Source of the DNA: an uncultured Eubacteriales bacterium
Lineage (GTDB): Bacteria > Bacillota > Clostridia > Lachnospirales > Lachnospiraceae
Length of the DNA stretch: 47,033 nucleotides
Direction: 5' to 3'
NCBI GenBank assembly: GCA_900317515.1
Contig: ONHA01000020.1
Span: 1-47,033, forward strand
Below, piece after piece: positions 1 to 7,813 of this stretch. Positions within the stretch are counted from its first letter, which is position 1; the number at the start of each line of letters is the position of its first letter. The position numbers and the translations under genes were made by a program. The notes beneath the pieces were generated by a model that saw only the letters and a list, made by a program, of their open reading frames with translations, had not been told where the DNA came from and made no database searches.

Positions 1-902
1 AGGTCCGCTTTCCCTTTCAGCATCATGATGAAGCTGTAACCGTTCTCCTCCAGGTAGTAAATGTTGTCCTTGCTGAAATAGCCGCGGTCGAGCACAAACC
101 CGATCTTTTTATAGCCATATCCCTTTGCTTTATCAACCGTACACTGAAGCTGGGATATATCGTTAATGCTTCCGGGATACAACTCGTAAAAGAGCGGCTC
201 GCGATTCTCAGTGTCATAAGCGATCGCATAGTTGAAGATGTTCGTCTCCTCATTCTCTTTGGAGTGCCCCATCTCCACGATCCTCAGATCCCCGCCTTCA
301 CAGTGTATTGACGTTGAATCATAAGAAATGTATATCTTTTCCCTATGGTTCCGCTCCCTGTTCCAGTCATTCTGAAAAGCGACGCTGACTTCCCTGTCCA
401 TCGATTGAAGGAAATCGCTGACCTTTGAATCGCTGTATATCTTCATCCCTTCTGTAAACAGCGGATGGCTGTACGCGTAGGAAGGATAATGCTGTGCCCG
501 GTTGTCTTCCTCAATGATCGAATAAGCGCAAAGATCCAGGAGCAGACCAACATCCTTTTCCGGCAGATATCTGCCAAGTATCTCCGGGAGTTTATAATCA
601 TTCACGATCTTCCTGATGACGATCCATGTCCCTATACGGAGGGCGCAGCTCCTTTGGGCTCTGTCTTTTTCCTCCGGAAGAAGTGTATCCGGAAAGAATT
701 TCAAGAAGTTTTCATTCGGCTGCATTACCTGCCTGTCGATATCAGTCAGCTTACCGATCGTCTTTCTGCTGACCGTTGTGTACTTCTTCTCCGGCACATA
801 CACACGGGCACTTTCATACTCAACGTAGGTCGTATTTCCCTTCGTCCGGAAGGTTATTTTCCCCCTGGCTTCCGGAACTTTCACAAGTGAATTCAGGTAC
901 AT
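1..902 (-). CDS. IS1634/IS4-type DDE transposase, C-terminus beyond window edge
   Basis: Translating the reverse strand from the ATG at 902 gives 300 uninterrupted residues up to the window edge. An AGGAGG ribosome site (about 908-914) lies just upstream of this start. The protein begins MYLNSLVKV and has the layout of IS1634-like members of the IS4 superfamily. The first acidic catalytic residue is D195 in the YDSTS segment, followed by a GHSK segment. The second is D272 in LDRGYFS, the classical position of the second DDE aspartate. The third (glutamate) would lie beyond the window. The enzyme would cut and paste its own element. Frames on the opposite strand in this stretch are shadows. 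The family call comes from motif layout, not a database search, so the exact IS family is less certain than the transposase call. Confidence 0.85.
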   Translation of the reverse strand, partial: MYLNSLVKVPEARGKITFRTKGNTTYVEYESARVYVPEKKYTTVSRKTIGKLTDIDRQVMQPNENFLKFFPDTLLPEEKDRAQRSCALRIGTWIVIRKIVNDYKLPEILGRYLPEKDVGLLLDLCAYSIIEEDNRAQHYPSYAYSHPLFTEGMKIYSDSKVSDFLQSMDREVSVAFQNDWNRERNHREKIYISYDSTSIHCEGGDLRIVEMGHSKENEETNIFNYAIAYDTENREPLFYELYPGSINDISQLQCTVDKAKGYGYKKIGFVLDRGYFSKDNIYYLEENGYSFIMMLKGKAD

Positions 903-920
903 TTTTCTCCTCCTATTTTT

Positions 921-1057
921 AGTCGGAATTCCTACTAAATATAGGATAGCACGCTTGTTCGCGAAAAGCAATGGCTTTGGGCCGGAAGCCTTGATTTTGC
1001 TGGATTTTCTGCCCTTTCTCGGGTCGTTTTTCTAGTCGGAATTCCTTTTAGTCGGAA
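921..1057. repeat. IS end with repeated AGTCGGAA words
   Basis: The word AGTCGGAA occurs three times between the transposase start and the antiporter gene: near 921-928, at 1034-1041 and at 1050-1057. The first two are followed by TTCC, giving a short dyad (GGAATTCC). This arrangement marks the terminal and subterminal region of the element whose transposase starts at 902. The exact outer end and target duplication cannot be fixed without the other end of the element. The copies at 1034 and 1050 supply the last codons and stop of the neighbouring antiporter gene. Confidence 0.5.
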
Positions 1058-2486
1058 CCAGGGAAACCCACGGGGACAGCGTGAAGCCCGCGATCAGGTA
1101 GCCGACCGCGCAGACCGCCGCCACCAGCGTCGCGTAGGGAAGCTGCGTCTCCACATGCCGGATATGCATGCAGTCAGCTCCGGTCGAGGCCAGGATCGTC
1201 GTGTCGGAGATCGGCGAGCAGTGGTCGCCGTAGACCGAGCCCGCGAGAGTCGCTCCGAGTGCCGGGATGAGCAGCGCGCCGGCGCCGTCCGCCTCGCAGA
1301 TCATCGTGACGATCGGGATCAGCATGCCGAACGTGCCCCAGGAGGTTCCCATCGAGAAGCTCATGAGAGCTGCGATGACAAAGATCAGGAACGGCAGGAG
1401 CGCCAGCGGAAGGTTTGAGTCGCTGACAAAGCCGGAAATGAAGATCCCGGTGCCGATCAGCTGGCGGCACACCCCGCCCAGGCTCCAGGAGAGGATCAGG
1501 ATCAGCATCGGCGGGACGATATTTCCGATACCGCCCACGATGCAGTCGATGAACTCCTTCGGCGTCATGAGCTTCCGGGGGATGTACAGCAGGAAAGCGG
1601 TCACAAGGCCGGCAAAGGCGCCCAGCGAGAGGCCCGCTGTCGGGTTGTAGCCGATCGCCTCCGAGAAGCTCGTACCCTCAAAGAAACCGCCGACGTAGGC
1701 CATGCCGAGGATCGCGCAGATGATGAGGACCACGATCGGCAGGACCAGGTCGATCACCTTGCCTTTGGACTCCTCTTCCGCCTTGCCGCTCGTCTGCTCC
1801 GCGCCTTCCGCTCTCATCTTCTCCTCCGCCTTCTTCATCGGGCCGAAATCTCTCCCGGTGAAGGCGATGAAGAAGACCATGAGGATCGTCATAAGCGCAT
1901 AGAAATTGAAGGGGATCGTGGAGAGGAACACGTTGAAGCCATTCTGCTGGCTGACTTCACTCGCAACCGCGACCGCCCAGCTGGAGACCGGCGCGATGAT
2001 GCAGACAGGTGCGGCCGTCGCATCGATAATGTAGGCCAGCTTCTCCCTCGAGATGCGGAGCCTGTCCGTGATCGGCCGCATGACGGTTCCGACGGTCAGG
2101 CAGTTGAAGCCGTCATCGATGAAGATCAGGATGCCGAGGAACGACGTCGCAAATGCCGCCGCCCTGCGGCTGTTCAATCTCTTCCCCGCCCAGCGTCCGT
2201 AGGCCTGGCTGCCGCCCGATTTTCCCACGAGCATGACGACCGCCCAGAGCAGGGCCAGGAAGATGATCATATAGGAGTTGTCGGAGATCTTCGAGCTCAT
2301 CATGTCAAATGTCGTCGCCGCCGCGGACACGATCGTTCCGCCGCTTGAAAATGCATAGATCAGCATGCCCGAAAAAATGCCGATAAACAGTGAAGAATAG
2401 ACTTCCTTTGTGATCAGTGCGAGTGCGATTGCGATAATCGGCGGCAGAATTGACAGCCACCCGGTCTCTATCATCGTAAATTCCAT
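1032..2486 (-). CDS. NhaC-family Na+/H+ antiporter, 3' end altered by IS
   Basis: A 484-residue polytopic membrane protein with about twelve hydrophobic segments. It carries the NhaC-type segments IFIDDGFNCLTVG, APVSSWAVA and SMGTSWGTFGMLIP, and a polar cytoplasmic loop around residues 220-245. Members exchange sodium (or an organic acid counter-ion) for protons at the cytoplasmic membrane; the substrate cannot be read from sequence. The first ATG is used because a GGGAC-like ribosome site precedes it. The last six or so residues (TKRNSD) are encoded inside the AGTCGGAA repeats of the IS end, so the native C-terminus has been replaced, though all membrane segments remain. It lies 76 bp downstream of the CNNM pair and may be on the same transcript. 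Confidence 0.85.
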   Translation of the reverse strand: MEFTMIETGWLSILPPIIAIALALITKEVYSSLFIGIFSGMLIYAFSSGGTIVSAAATTFDMMSSKISDNSYMIIFLALLWAVVMLVGKSGGSQAYGRWAGKRLNSRRAAAFATSFLGILIFIDDGFNCLTVGTVMRPITDRLRISREKLAYIIDATAAPVCIIAPVSSWAVAVASEVSQQNGFNVFLSTIPFNFYALMTILMVFFIAFTGRDFGPMKKAEEKMRAEGAEQTSGKAEEESKGKVIDLVLPIVVLIICAILGMAYVGGFFEGTSFSEAIGYNPTAGLSLGAFAGLVTAFLLYIPRKLMTPKEFIDCIVGGIGNIVPPMLILILSWSLGGVCRQLIGTGIFISGFVSDSNLPLALLPFLIFVIAALMSFSMGTSWGTFGMLIPIVTMICEADGAGALLIPALGATLAGSVYGDHCSPISDTTILASTGADCMHIRHVETQLPYATLVAAVCAVGYLIAGFTLSPWVSLVPTKRNSD

Positions 2487-2562
2487 TGCAGAGTCCCTTT
2501 CATTTCAAAAAAACCTGAATTGCTTAAATGTTCGCCTCTTCTTACGTATGTCCGCTCGCTGC

Positions 2563-3864
2563 TTACGATGCTGTCCGGCTCACCAGCACCTTGCCGACCC
2601 GGTGAGACTCCATCTCGATCACCGTGATCTTCATTCCGTCGGTCTCGACGCTCTCGCCAGCTTTCGGGAACCTGCCGAAGGTCTCGATCGTGAACCCGCC
2701 GACCGTCTCGCTCTCGCACTCAAAATCATCCTCGCGGATCCCCATGAGATCGATGAGGTCCGTGATCGGCATGTCGCCGTCTATCTCGTAGACATCCTCC
2801 GCCCTCTTGACCACCTCGTTCTCGACGGTGTCCGTCTCATCCCATATCTCGCCGACAACCTCTTCAAGGACGTCCTCCATGGAAATGACGCCCAGCGTGC
2901 CGCCGTACTCGTCCACCACGATCGCGAGATGCTGTTTTTCTTTCCGGAAGGTCGCAAGAACCTCCGGCAGCTTCATGGTCTTATATACATAGCAGGGCTC
3001 CATCAGGAGACTCCTGATATCCACAATGTTCTCCCATTGGGCGCCATGGAGACTGGAGGGGTTTTCATTTCCCTCGGAGGCATCCGTCAGCGCTTTCAGG
3101 AACCGGTTCATATGCAGAACGCCGATCACATGGTCAATGCTGCCCTCGTAGACCGGGAAGCGCGTGTAGGTGGATCTCTCCAGTGTCTCGATGATCTCCT
3201 CCCAGGTGTCCTCGATGTCGATCGCAACCACGTCGACGCGGGCGGTCATCGCCTCCGAGGCGGAGACCTCCGAGAATCCGATTGCGGCCTGCACGATCTC
3301 GCTCTGGTCCTCGTCGAGGACGGATTCATTTTCCGCCGTCTCGATAATGGTCTGGAGCTCCTCCACCTTCTCGTCCGCCTCGGCCTCCTCGGCCGCCGGC
3401 AGCCGCTTCGTGATCACATTCACGAGAAATACGACCAGACGAACCAGCGGATACAGCAGGATCATCAGCACTCTGACCGGGTAGGCGCAGCTCTTGGCCC
3501 TGATGTTGGCGCCCTTTTTAGCCGTAATTTTGGGGATCGTCTCCCCGAAAATGACAACCAGGATCGTGATAATGACCGTCGCAACCCAGGCGTAGGCGTC
3601 ATTTCCCGCGATCAGGATGACCGCGACCGAGCCCAGCGAGGAGCAGGCGATGTTGACCAGGTTGTTGCCGATCAGAATTGCACCGAGCGCATCGTCGAAA
3701 TGGCGGGCTATAAAAAGCGCAAGCCCCGCCTTTTTATCGCCCTCATCCCGGTCATTCTCGAGCCGCAGTTCATTGCAGGACGAGAACGCCATCTCGGAAC
3801 CCGAGAAGAAGTTGGAGAGATAAATGCAGACAATAATCCCGAAAATGACAAGATACGTGGTCAT
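2563..3864 (-). CDS. CNNM/CorC (hemolysin-like) family protein, second of pair
   Basis: 433 residues with the domain order DUF21/CNNM membrane domain (about 1-190, starting MTTYLVIFGIIVCIYL), paired CBS domains (about 210-340) and a CorC_HlyC domain (about 350-430). The family is linked to magnesium and other divalent cation homeostasis; the label hemolysin is historical. The start ATG overlaps the stop of the upstream paralogue (shared bases 3862-3863), so the two are translationally coupled. A pair of non-identical CNNM proteins may form a heteromer, which is inference. No terminator separates it from the antiporter gene downstream. Confidence 0.9.
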   Translation of the reverse strand: MTTYLVIFGIIVCIYLSNFFSGSEMAFSSCNELRLENDRDEGDKKAGLALFIARHFDDALGAILIGNNLVNIACSSLGSVAVILIAGNDAYAWVATVIITILVVIFGETIPKITAKKGANIRAKSCAYPVRVLMILLYPLVRLVVFLVNVITKRLPAAEEAEADEKVEELQTIIETAENESVLDEDQSEIVQAAIGFSEVSASEAMTARVDVVAIDIEDTWEEIIETLERSTYTRFPVYEGSIDHVIGVLHMNRFLKALTDASEGNENPSSLHGAQWENIVDIRSLLMEPCYVYKTMKLPEVLATFRKEKQHLAIVVDEYGGTLGVISMEDVLEEVVGEIWDETDTVENEVVKRAEDVYEIDGDMPITDLIDLMGIREDDFECESETVGGFTIETFGRFPKAGESVETDGMKITVIEMESHRVGKVLVSRTAS

Positions 3865-5132
3865 CGCGCATCCCTCCCTTCATCCAGCACCTTCAGCATG
3901 ACCTTCCGAATCCGGTTGTGGTCCATCTGTGCGACGTAGACACGAAGTCCGTGATAGTCAAAATGCTCCCGCGCCTTGGGGATCTCCTGAAAATGCTCGA
4001 AAACCCACTCGCCCAGCCGCTTTCCGAGGAAGTCCTCGTCATCCTCCGGGCCTTCGAAGCCGATCTCGTCAAATGCATTTCCGAGTGTCTCGGCCGCATC
4101 TACCAGGTAGCTGCCGTTTTCAAGCCGCTCGATCGGGACCTCGACCACGTCCTCCTCGTCCCAGATGTCGCCGACCAGGGTCTCAAGGATGTCCTCGACC
4201 GTCACGATGCCGACGGTTCCGCCGTAGTGGTCCGCGACGATCGCAAGACTCTGGCGTTCGCGGGACATCTTCGGCAAAAGGTCGTGCAGCTTCGCGCTCT
4301 CCGTCACGTAGAGCGGCTCGTCGAGCAGCCGGGCGATATTGACGCTGCTGCCCTGATCGAGGTAGGCCCGGATAAAGCGGCGGATCCTTAGTATTCCGAT
4401 GATGTTGTCGATGCTGCCCTCGTAGACGGGCAGCCGGCTGTGGTTCTGATTTTTAATAAATGAAAGAATCTCCGCCTTGTCGTCGTCAATATCGATCGCA
4501 ACGACGTCCACACGGGGTGTAAGGACGCTCTCGACCGTGATGTCGCCGAACTCGAGCGCGGAGGTGATGAGGTCGCCCCGGTCGGAATCGAGCGTGCCCT
4601 CCTCGGTCATGTCCTCGATGATGTCGTGGATCTCGTCCTCGGTCACGGAGACTTCCGGGTCCCCCTTGACCATGCGGCTCGCGAGATTGCCGATCGCGGA
4701 GAGAACCGCGGTCGCCGGCGTGCAGATCCTGTCGATGATCATAAGAGGTCCGATGAAGCGCAGCGCGAGGTCGTCGCTGTATTTTTTCGCGATGCTCTTG
4801 GGTAGCATTTCCGCAAAGAAAAATACAATAAGAGAGGTCGCGATCGTCGAGATCGTGACCGCCGAGAGCCCGAATCGGCGCGTGACATACACCGTGACAA
4901 GCGATGCGGTGGAGAGGTGGGCGATGTTTGTACAGATGAGAATCGTGCTGATCGTGCGGTCGAAGTTATCGAGCGCCGTAAGGACAGAGGCAGCGCGGTC
5001 GTCCCCGTGGTCAGCCAGGGTTTTCATTTTCACCCTGGAGCAGGATGCGAGAGCCGTCTCCACAACTGCGATGTAATCCGCAAACAAAATGAATAGAATC
5101 GAGATGAGTATGGGCGCTAGGTCCCCGTCCAT
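3861..5132 (-). CDS. CNNM/CorC (hemolysin-like) family protein, first of pair
   Basis: 423 residues with the same architecture as its neighbour: four hydrophobic segments of a DUF21/CNNM domain (about 1-170, containing FFFAEMLPKSIAKKYSD), two CBS domains and a C-terminal CorC_HlyC domain. The EMLPKS segment matches the conserved E-x-x-P-K signature of this family. The start at 5132 is preceded by AAGGAGG with suitable spacing. It is the first gene of the operon and is read from a consensus promoter at 5177-5205. Known family roles are divalent metal transport or sensing; the metal is not determined. It faces a flotillin gene that may be manganese-regulated, so a manganese or magnesium theme is possible but unproven. 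Confidence 0.9.
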   Translation of the reverse strand: MDGDLAPILISILFILFADYIAVVETALASCSRVKMKTLADHGDDRAASVLTALDNFDRTISTILICTNIAHLSTASLVTVYVTRRFGLSAVTISTIATSLIVFFFAEMLPKSIAKKYSDDLALRFIGPLMIIDRICTPATAVLSAIGNLASRMVKGDPEVSVTEDEIHDIIEDMTEEGTLDSDRGDLITSALEFGDITVESVLTPRVDVVAIDIDDDKAEILSFIKNQNHSRLPVYEGSIDNIIGILRIRRFIRAYLDQGSSVNIARLLDEPLYVTESAKLHDLLPKMSRERQSLAIVADHYGGTVGIVTVEDILETLVGDIWDEEDVVEVPIERLENGSYLVDAAETLGNAFDEIGFEGPEDDEDFLGKRLGEWVFEHFQEIPKAREHFDYHGLRVYVAQMDHNRIRKVMLKVLDEGRDAR

Positions 5133-5176
5133 AAAAGATGTTTCCTCCTTACTTATTAAAAAGCTCTAATTAAAAT

Positions 5177-5205
5177 AGTGTAGTGGAAATGGCGGAAGTT
5201 GTCAA
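5177..5205 (-). promoter_or_regulatory. Sigma-A promoter of the CNNM operon
   Basis: On the reverse strand TTGACA (5205-5200) is followed after exactly 17 bp by TACACT (5182-5177), about 45 bp before the start codon at 5132. This is a near-consensus housekeeping promoter. Confidence 0.8.
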
Positions 5206-5252
5206 GGCGGTTCTTGGGTCTCCGGGACTGTTCTCGAAGGCCCTTGTCCAAA

Positions 5253-5321
5253 TTGTACAAAAATCAGTACAAAACTTTGGTTATTTCGATACTTGAATAT
5301 CGATTTAATTTGTGGTAGCAT
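5253..5321 (+). promoter_or_regulatory. Promoter and inverted repeats upstream of flotillin gene
   Basis: TTGAAT (5293-5298) and TAGCAT (5316-5321) are spaced 17 bp apart, with a TG extended -10 at 5313-5314. Two inverted repeats lie at and upstream of the -35: TTGTAC/GTACAA (5253-5258 and 5267-5272) and TCGATA/TATCGA (5286-5291 and 5298-5303, overlapping the -35). They look like operators for an unknown regulator. Confidence 0.5.
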
Positions 5322-5329
5322 TGTCTCAA

Positions 5330-5462
5330 CCGATAAGAGGGAGTAGCAGACCGGAAAACGGTTCCGAACCCGTCATGACGGTGCGATGAGCGCCCGGCAA
5401 GGAAGAGACTGCAAGACTTTTATCACGGACGCACCAGTCCTGTGATGAAAGTCTTTTTCTTT
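5330..5462 (+). ncRNA. Candidate yybP-ykoY (Mn2+) riboswitch with terminator
   Basis: The leader begins just after the predicted start of transcription with GAGGGAGTAGC, close to the conserved GGGGAGUAGC that opens the yybP-ykoY motif. It ends with GCAAGACTTTTATC, like the conserved closing stem strand. That strand pairs with GTGATGAAAGTCT (about 5441-5453), and the hairpin runs into TTTTTCTTTT, giving an intrinsic terminator. Inner hairpins (ACCGGAAAACGGT and CCGTCATGACGG) fit the two-arm architecture. Riboswitches of this class sense manganese and turn on efflux or homeostasis genes. The assignment is by eye; a covariance-model search against Rfam RF00080 would decide it. Confidence 0.55.
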
Positions 5463-5503
5463 TATCGGGAGCAGACAAACCCATTTTTAAAAGGAGGTAC
5501 GTT

Positions 5504-7018
5504 ATGGTTCCCATCATTATCGCAGCAGTCGTAATCGCACTCGTTGTCCTTATCATCGCAACCGGCTACGTCAAGGCCCCGCCGGACCAGGCATTCATCA
5601 TCTCGGGTCTCTCACGGGATCCCAAGATCATCAGCGGCGGCTCCGGTATCCGCATCCCGGTCCTGCAGCGCGTGGACAAGCTCTACTTAGGGCAGATGTC
5701 CGTCGACATCAAGACCGAGCAGGCCGTGCCGACCAACGACTTCATCAACGTCAACGTGGACGCCATCGCAAAGGTCCGCGTCTCCCCGGATCCCCAGGGC
5801 ATCCAGCTCGCGGCGAAAAACTTCCTTAATAAGAAGCCCCCGCAGATCGCGATGGAGCTCCAGGATTCCCTCCAGGGCAACATGCGTGAGATCATCGGCA
5901 CGCTGGAGCTCCGGGAGATCAACACCGACCGAGATTCATTTTCCGATCAGGTGGTCGCGAAAGCGTCCAAGGATATGGCGAAGCTCGGCATCGAGATCAT
6001 TTCCTGCAATATCCAGAATGTAACCGACGAGAACGGCCTCATCGCCGACCTCGGTATGGACAACACCTCCAAGATCAAGAAGGACGCTGCGATCGCGAAG
6101 GCGGAGGCCGACAAGGAGGTCGCGATCAAGAAAGCCGAGGCAGACCGCGCGGCAAATGAAGCCCGCGTCGCCGCCGAGACCGCCATCGCCGAGAAGAACA
6201 ACGCCCTCGAGATCAAGAAGCACGAGCTGAACAAGGCGGCCGCCATCAAGAAGGCCGAGTCGGACAGCGCCTACGAGATCCAGCGCCAGGAGCAGATGAA
6301 GACCGTCAACGAGGCCACCGTGAACGCGGAGATCAAGAAGGCGGAACGCGAGGCCGAGCTCCGCGAGCGGGAAGTCAGCGTCCAGAGACAGACGCTGGCC
6401 GCCCAGATCAAGGAGAAGGCGGACGCGGACAAGTACGCGATGGAGAAACAGGCTGAGGCTGAGCTGGCGAAGCGCCAGAGAGAGGCTGAAGCAAGGAAAT
6501 ATGAGGAAGAGCAGGCCGCCGAGGCCGAGAAGGCCCGCGCGGACGCCGCGAAGTACGCGGCCACCCAGGAGGCCGAGGGCATCCGGGCCAAGGGTCTCGC
6601 GGAAGCTGAGGCGATCCGGGCCCGCGGTACCGCGGAGGCGGAGGCCATGGACAGGAAGGCGGAGGCTTACCAGAAGTACAACCAGGCCGCCATGGCTGAG
6701 ATGATGATCAAGGTCCTGCCGGACATCGCGAAGAACATCGCGGACCCGCTCTCGAAGATCGGCGACATCACGATCATCGGCGGCGGCGATGGCGGAAACG
6801 GCGTCTCCACCGTGGCAGACAACGTCCCGCTCGTCATGACGAGGCTCTTTAAGACCATGAAGGAGGCCACCGGGGTCGACTTCGCGGAGATCATGCGGGC
6901 CGACACCTACGATGCGAAGGTGACAAGGAATATCAATGTGACCGGGATCACGAAGCCCGAGGCAGAGGCGGCGGCTGAGACAGCTGAAGCTGCCGATGTG
7001 ACTGATGTAACCGAGTAA
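5504..7018 (+). CDS. Flotillin-like SPFH domain protein
   Basis: 504 residues. One N-terminal membrane segment (about 2-24, rich in I, V and A) is followed by an SPFH/band-7 domain (about 28-190). Then comes a very long Ala/Glu/Lys-rich coiled coil (about 190-400) with repeated KKAEAD and AEAEAIRARG-type segments, and a C-terminal region of about 100 residues. Flotillins oligomerise at the inner face of the membrane and organise membrane microdomains. The start follows an AAGGAGG site. The gene is monocistronic, behind the candidate manganese riboswitch, and ends at a REP-like hairpin. No NfeD-type partner gene sits beside it, although many flotillins have one. Confidence 0.9.
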   Translation: MVPIIIAAVVIALVVLIIATGYVKAPPDQAFIISGLSRDPKIISGGSGIRIPVLQRVDKLYLGQMSVDIKTEQAVPTNDFINVNVDAIAKVRVSPDPQGIQLAAKNFLNKKPPQIAMELQDSLQGNMREIIGTLELREINTDRDSFSDQVVAKASKDMAKLGIEIISCNIQNVTDENGLIADLGMDNTSKIKKDAAIAKAEADKEVAIKKAEADRAANEARVAAETAIAEKNNALEIKKHELNKAAAIKKAESDSAYEIQRQEQMKTVNEATVNAEIKKAEREAELREREVSVQRQTLAAQIKEKADADKYAMEKQAEAELAKRQREAEARKYEEEQAAEAEKARADAAKYAATQEAEGIRAKGLAEAEAIRARGTAEAEAMDRKAEAYQKYNQAAMAEMMIKVLPDIAKNIADPLSKIGDITIIGGGDGGNGVSTVADNVPLVMTRLFKTMKEATGVDFAEIMRADTYDAKVTRNINVTGITKPEAEAAAETAEAADVTDVTE

Positions 7019-7024
7019 ACAGAC

Positions 7025-7096
7025 AGGGACGGTTCTCCGCAGAGGGGGACGGTTCTCCGCAGAGGAGAACCGTCCCCCTCTGCGAAGAACCGTCCC
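7025..7096. repeat. REP-like nested palindrome, GGGACGGTTCT family, copy 1
   Basis: A 72-bp near-perfect dyad in which each arm holds two GGGACGGTTCT words around CGCAGAGG, with a GCAGA loop. It lies between two convergent genes and probably also serves as a bidirectional terminator. Related copies are at 20714-20784 and 28211-28283. Confidence 0.85.
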
Positions 7097-7105
7097 CATA
7101 TGTCG

Positions 7106-7813
7106 TCACTTCACCTCAAACCGATACCCCTTCCCCCACACCGTCACAAGGTATGCGGGCACCTGAGGATCATCCTCGATCTTCTTCCGGATCCTCCGGA
7201 TGTGAACCATCACGGTATTGTTCGCGCTCAGGTAATAGGGCTCCTCCCAGACCGACTCGTAAATGTTGCCGATCGTGAAAACCTTCCCGGGATGCTCCAT
7301 AAACAGCTGCAGGATCTTGGACTCTAGCTCCGTGAGGTCGATCTTCTCGCCCCTCTTCAGCACATAGTTCCCGGTCCTGTGCATCTCAAGATCGCCCGCG
7401 ATGACCGCATCGTCCGCCCCCGTCTCCTCCGGCCGGTCGTAGACGTTGCGCCGCCGGATGAGCGCGCGCACCCTCGCGACCAGCTCGACATACGAAAACG
7501 GCTTCGTCAGGTAGTCATCGGCCCCGATCGTAAGCCCCAGCATCTTGTCGTAATCCCGGGACCGCGCGGTCAGAAGGAGCACCGGCACGCTCGACTTCTT
7601 CCTGAGCTCCTCCAGAACGTTGAACCCGGAGATGCCCGGCAGCATGATATCAAGAACCACCAGCTCCGTCTGTGCGTCAAACTTATCGAGCGCGTCCTCC
7701 CCGCTCGCCGCCTCCTCAACGAGGAACCCCTCGGCGTTCAGGATCACGCCGATCCCCTCGCGGATGTCCGCGTCATCCTCAACCAGCAGTATCTTGCTTT
7801 TCGGCTTCGCCAT
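7106..7813 (-). CDS. OmpR/PhoB-family response regulator
   Basis: 235 residues. An N-terminal receiver domain (about 5-120) has the acidic pocket EDD, the phospho-acceptor aspartate in VVLDIMLPG and the conserved lysine in LTKPF. A C-terminal winged helix (about 140-233) contains TVMVHIRRIRKKIEDD and ends YLVTVWGKGYRFEVK, as expected for OmpR-family DNA-binding domains. The start at 7813 has a strong GAGGGGGAG site and lies inside the 3' end of the sensor kinase gene (35 bp overlap), so the pair is coupled. Its targets are unknown. The direct repeats upstream of the nearby SH3/CPBP genes are of the kind this family binds, which is only a suggestion. Confidence 0.93.
   Translation of the reverse strand: MAKPKSKILLVEDDADIREGIGVILNAEGFLVEEAASGEDALDKFDAQTELVVLDIMLPGISGFNVLEELRKKSSVPVLLLTARSRDYDKMLGLTIGADDYLTKPFSYVELVARVRALIRRRNVYDRPEETGADDAVIAGDLEMHRTGNYVLKRGEKIDLTELESKILQLFMEHPGKVFTIGNIYESVWEEPYYLSANNTVMVHIRRIRKKIEDDPQVPAYLVTVWGKGYRFEVK

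Noticed and set aside
2410-3939. Long + strand frame of 509 residues and similar frames at 5936-7099, 7620-8765 and 21693-22970.
   Set aside because: They run opposite strong, family-assigned genes, are Arg/Pro/His-rich, and have no ribosome sites; they come from GC-biased codons.
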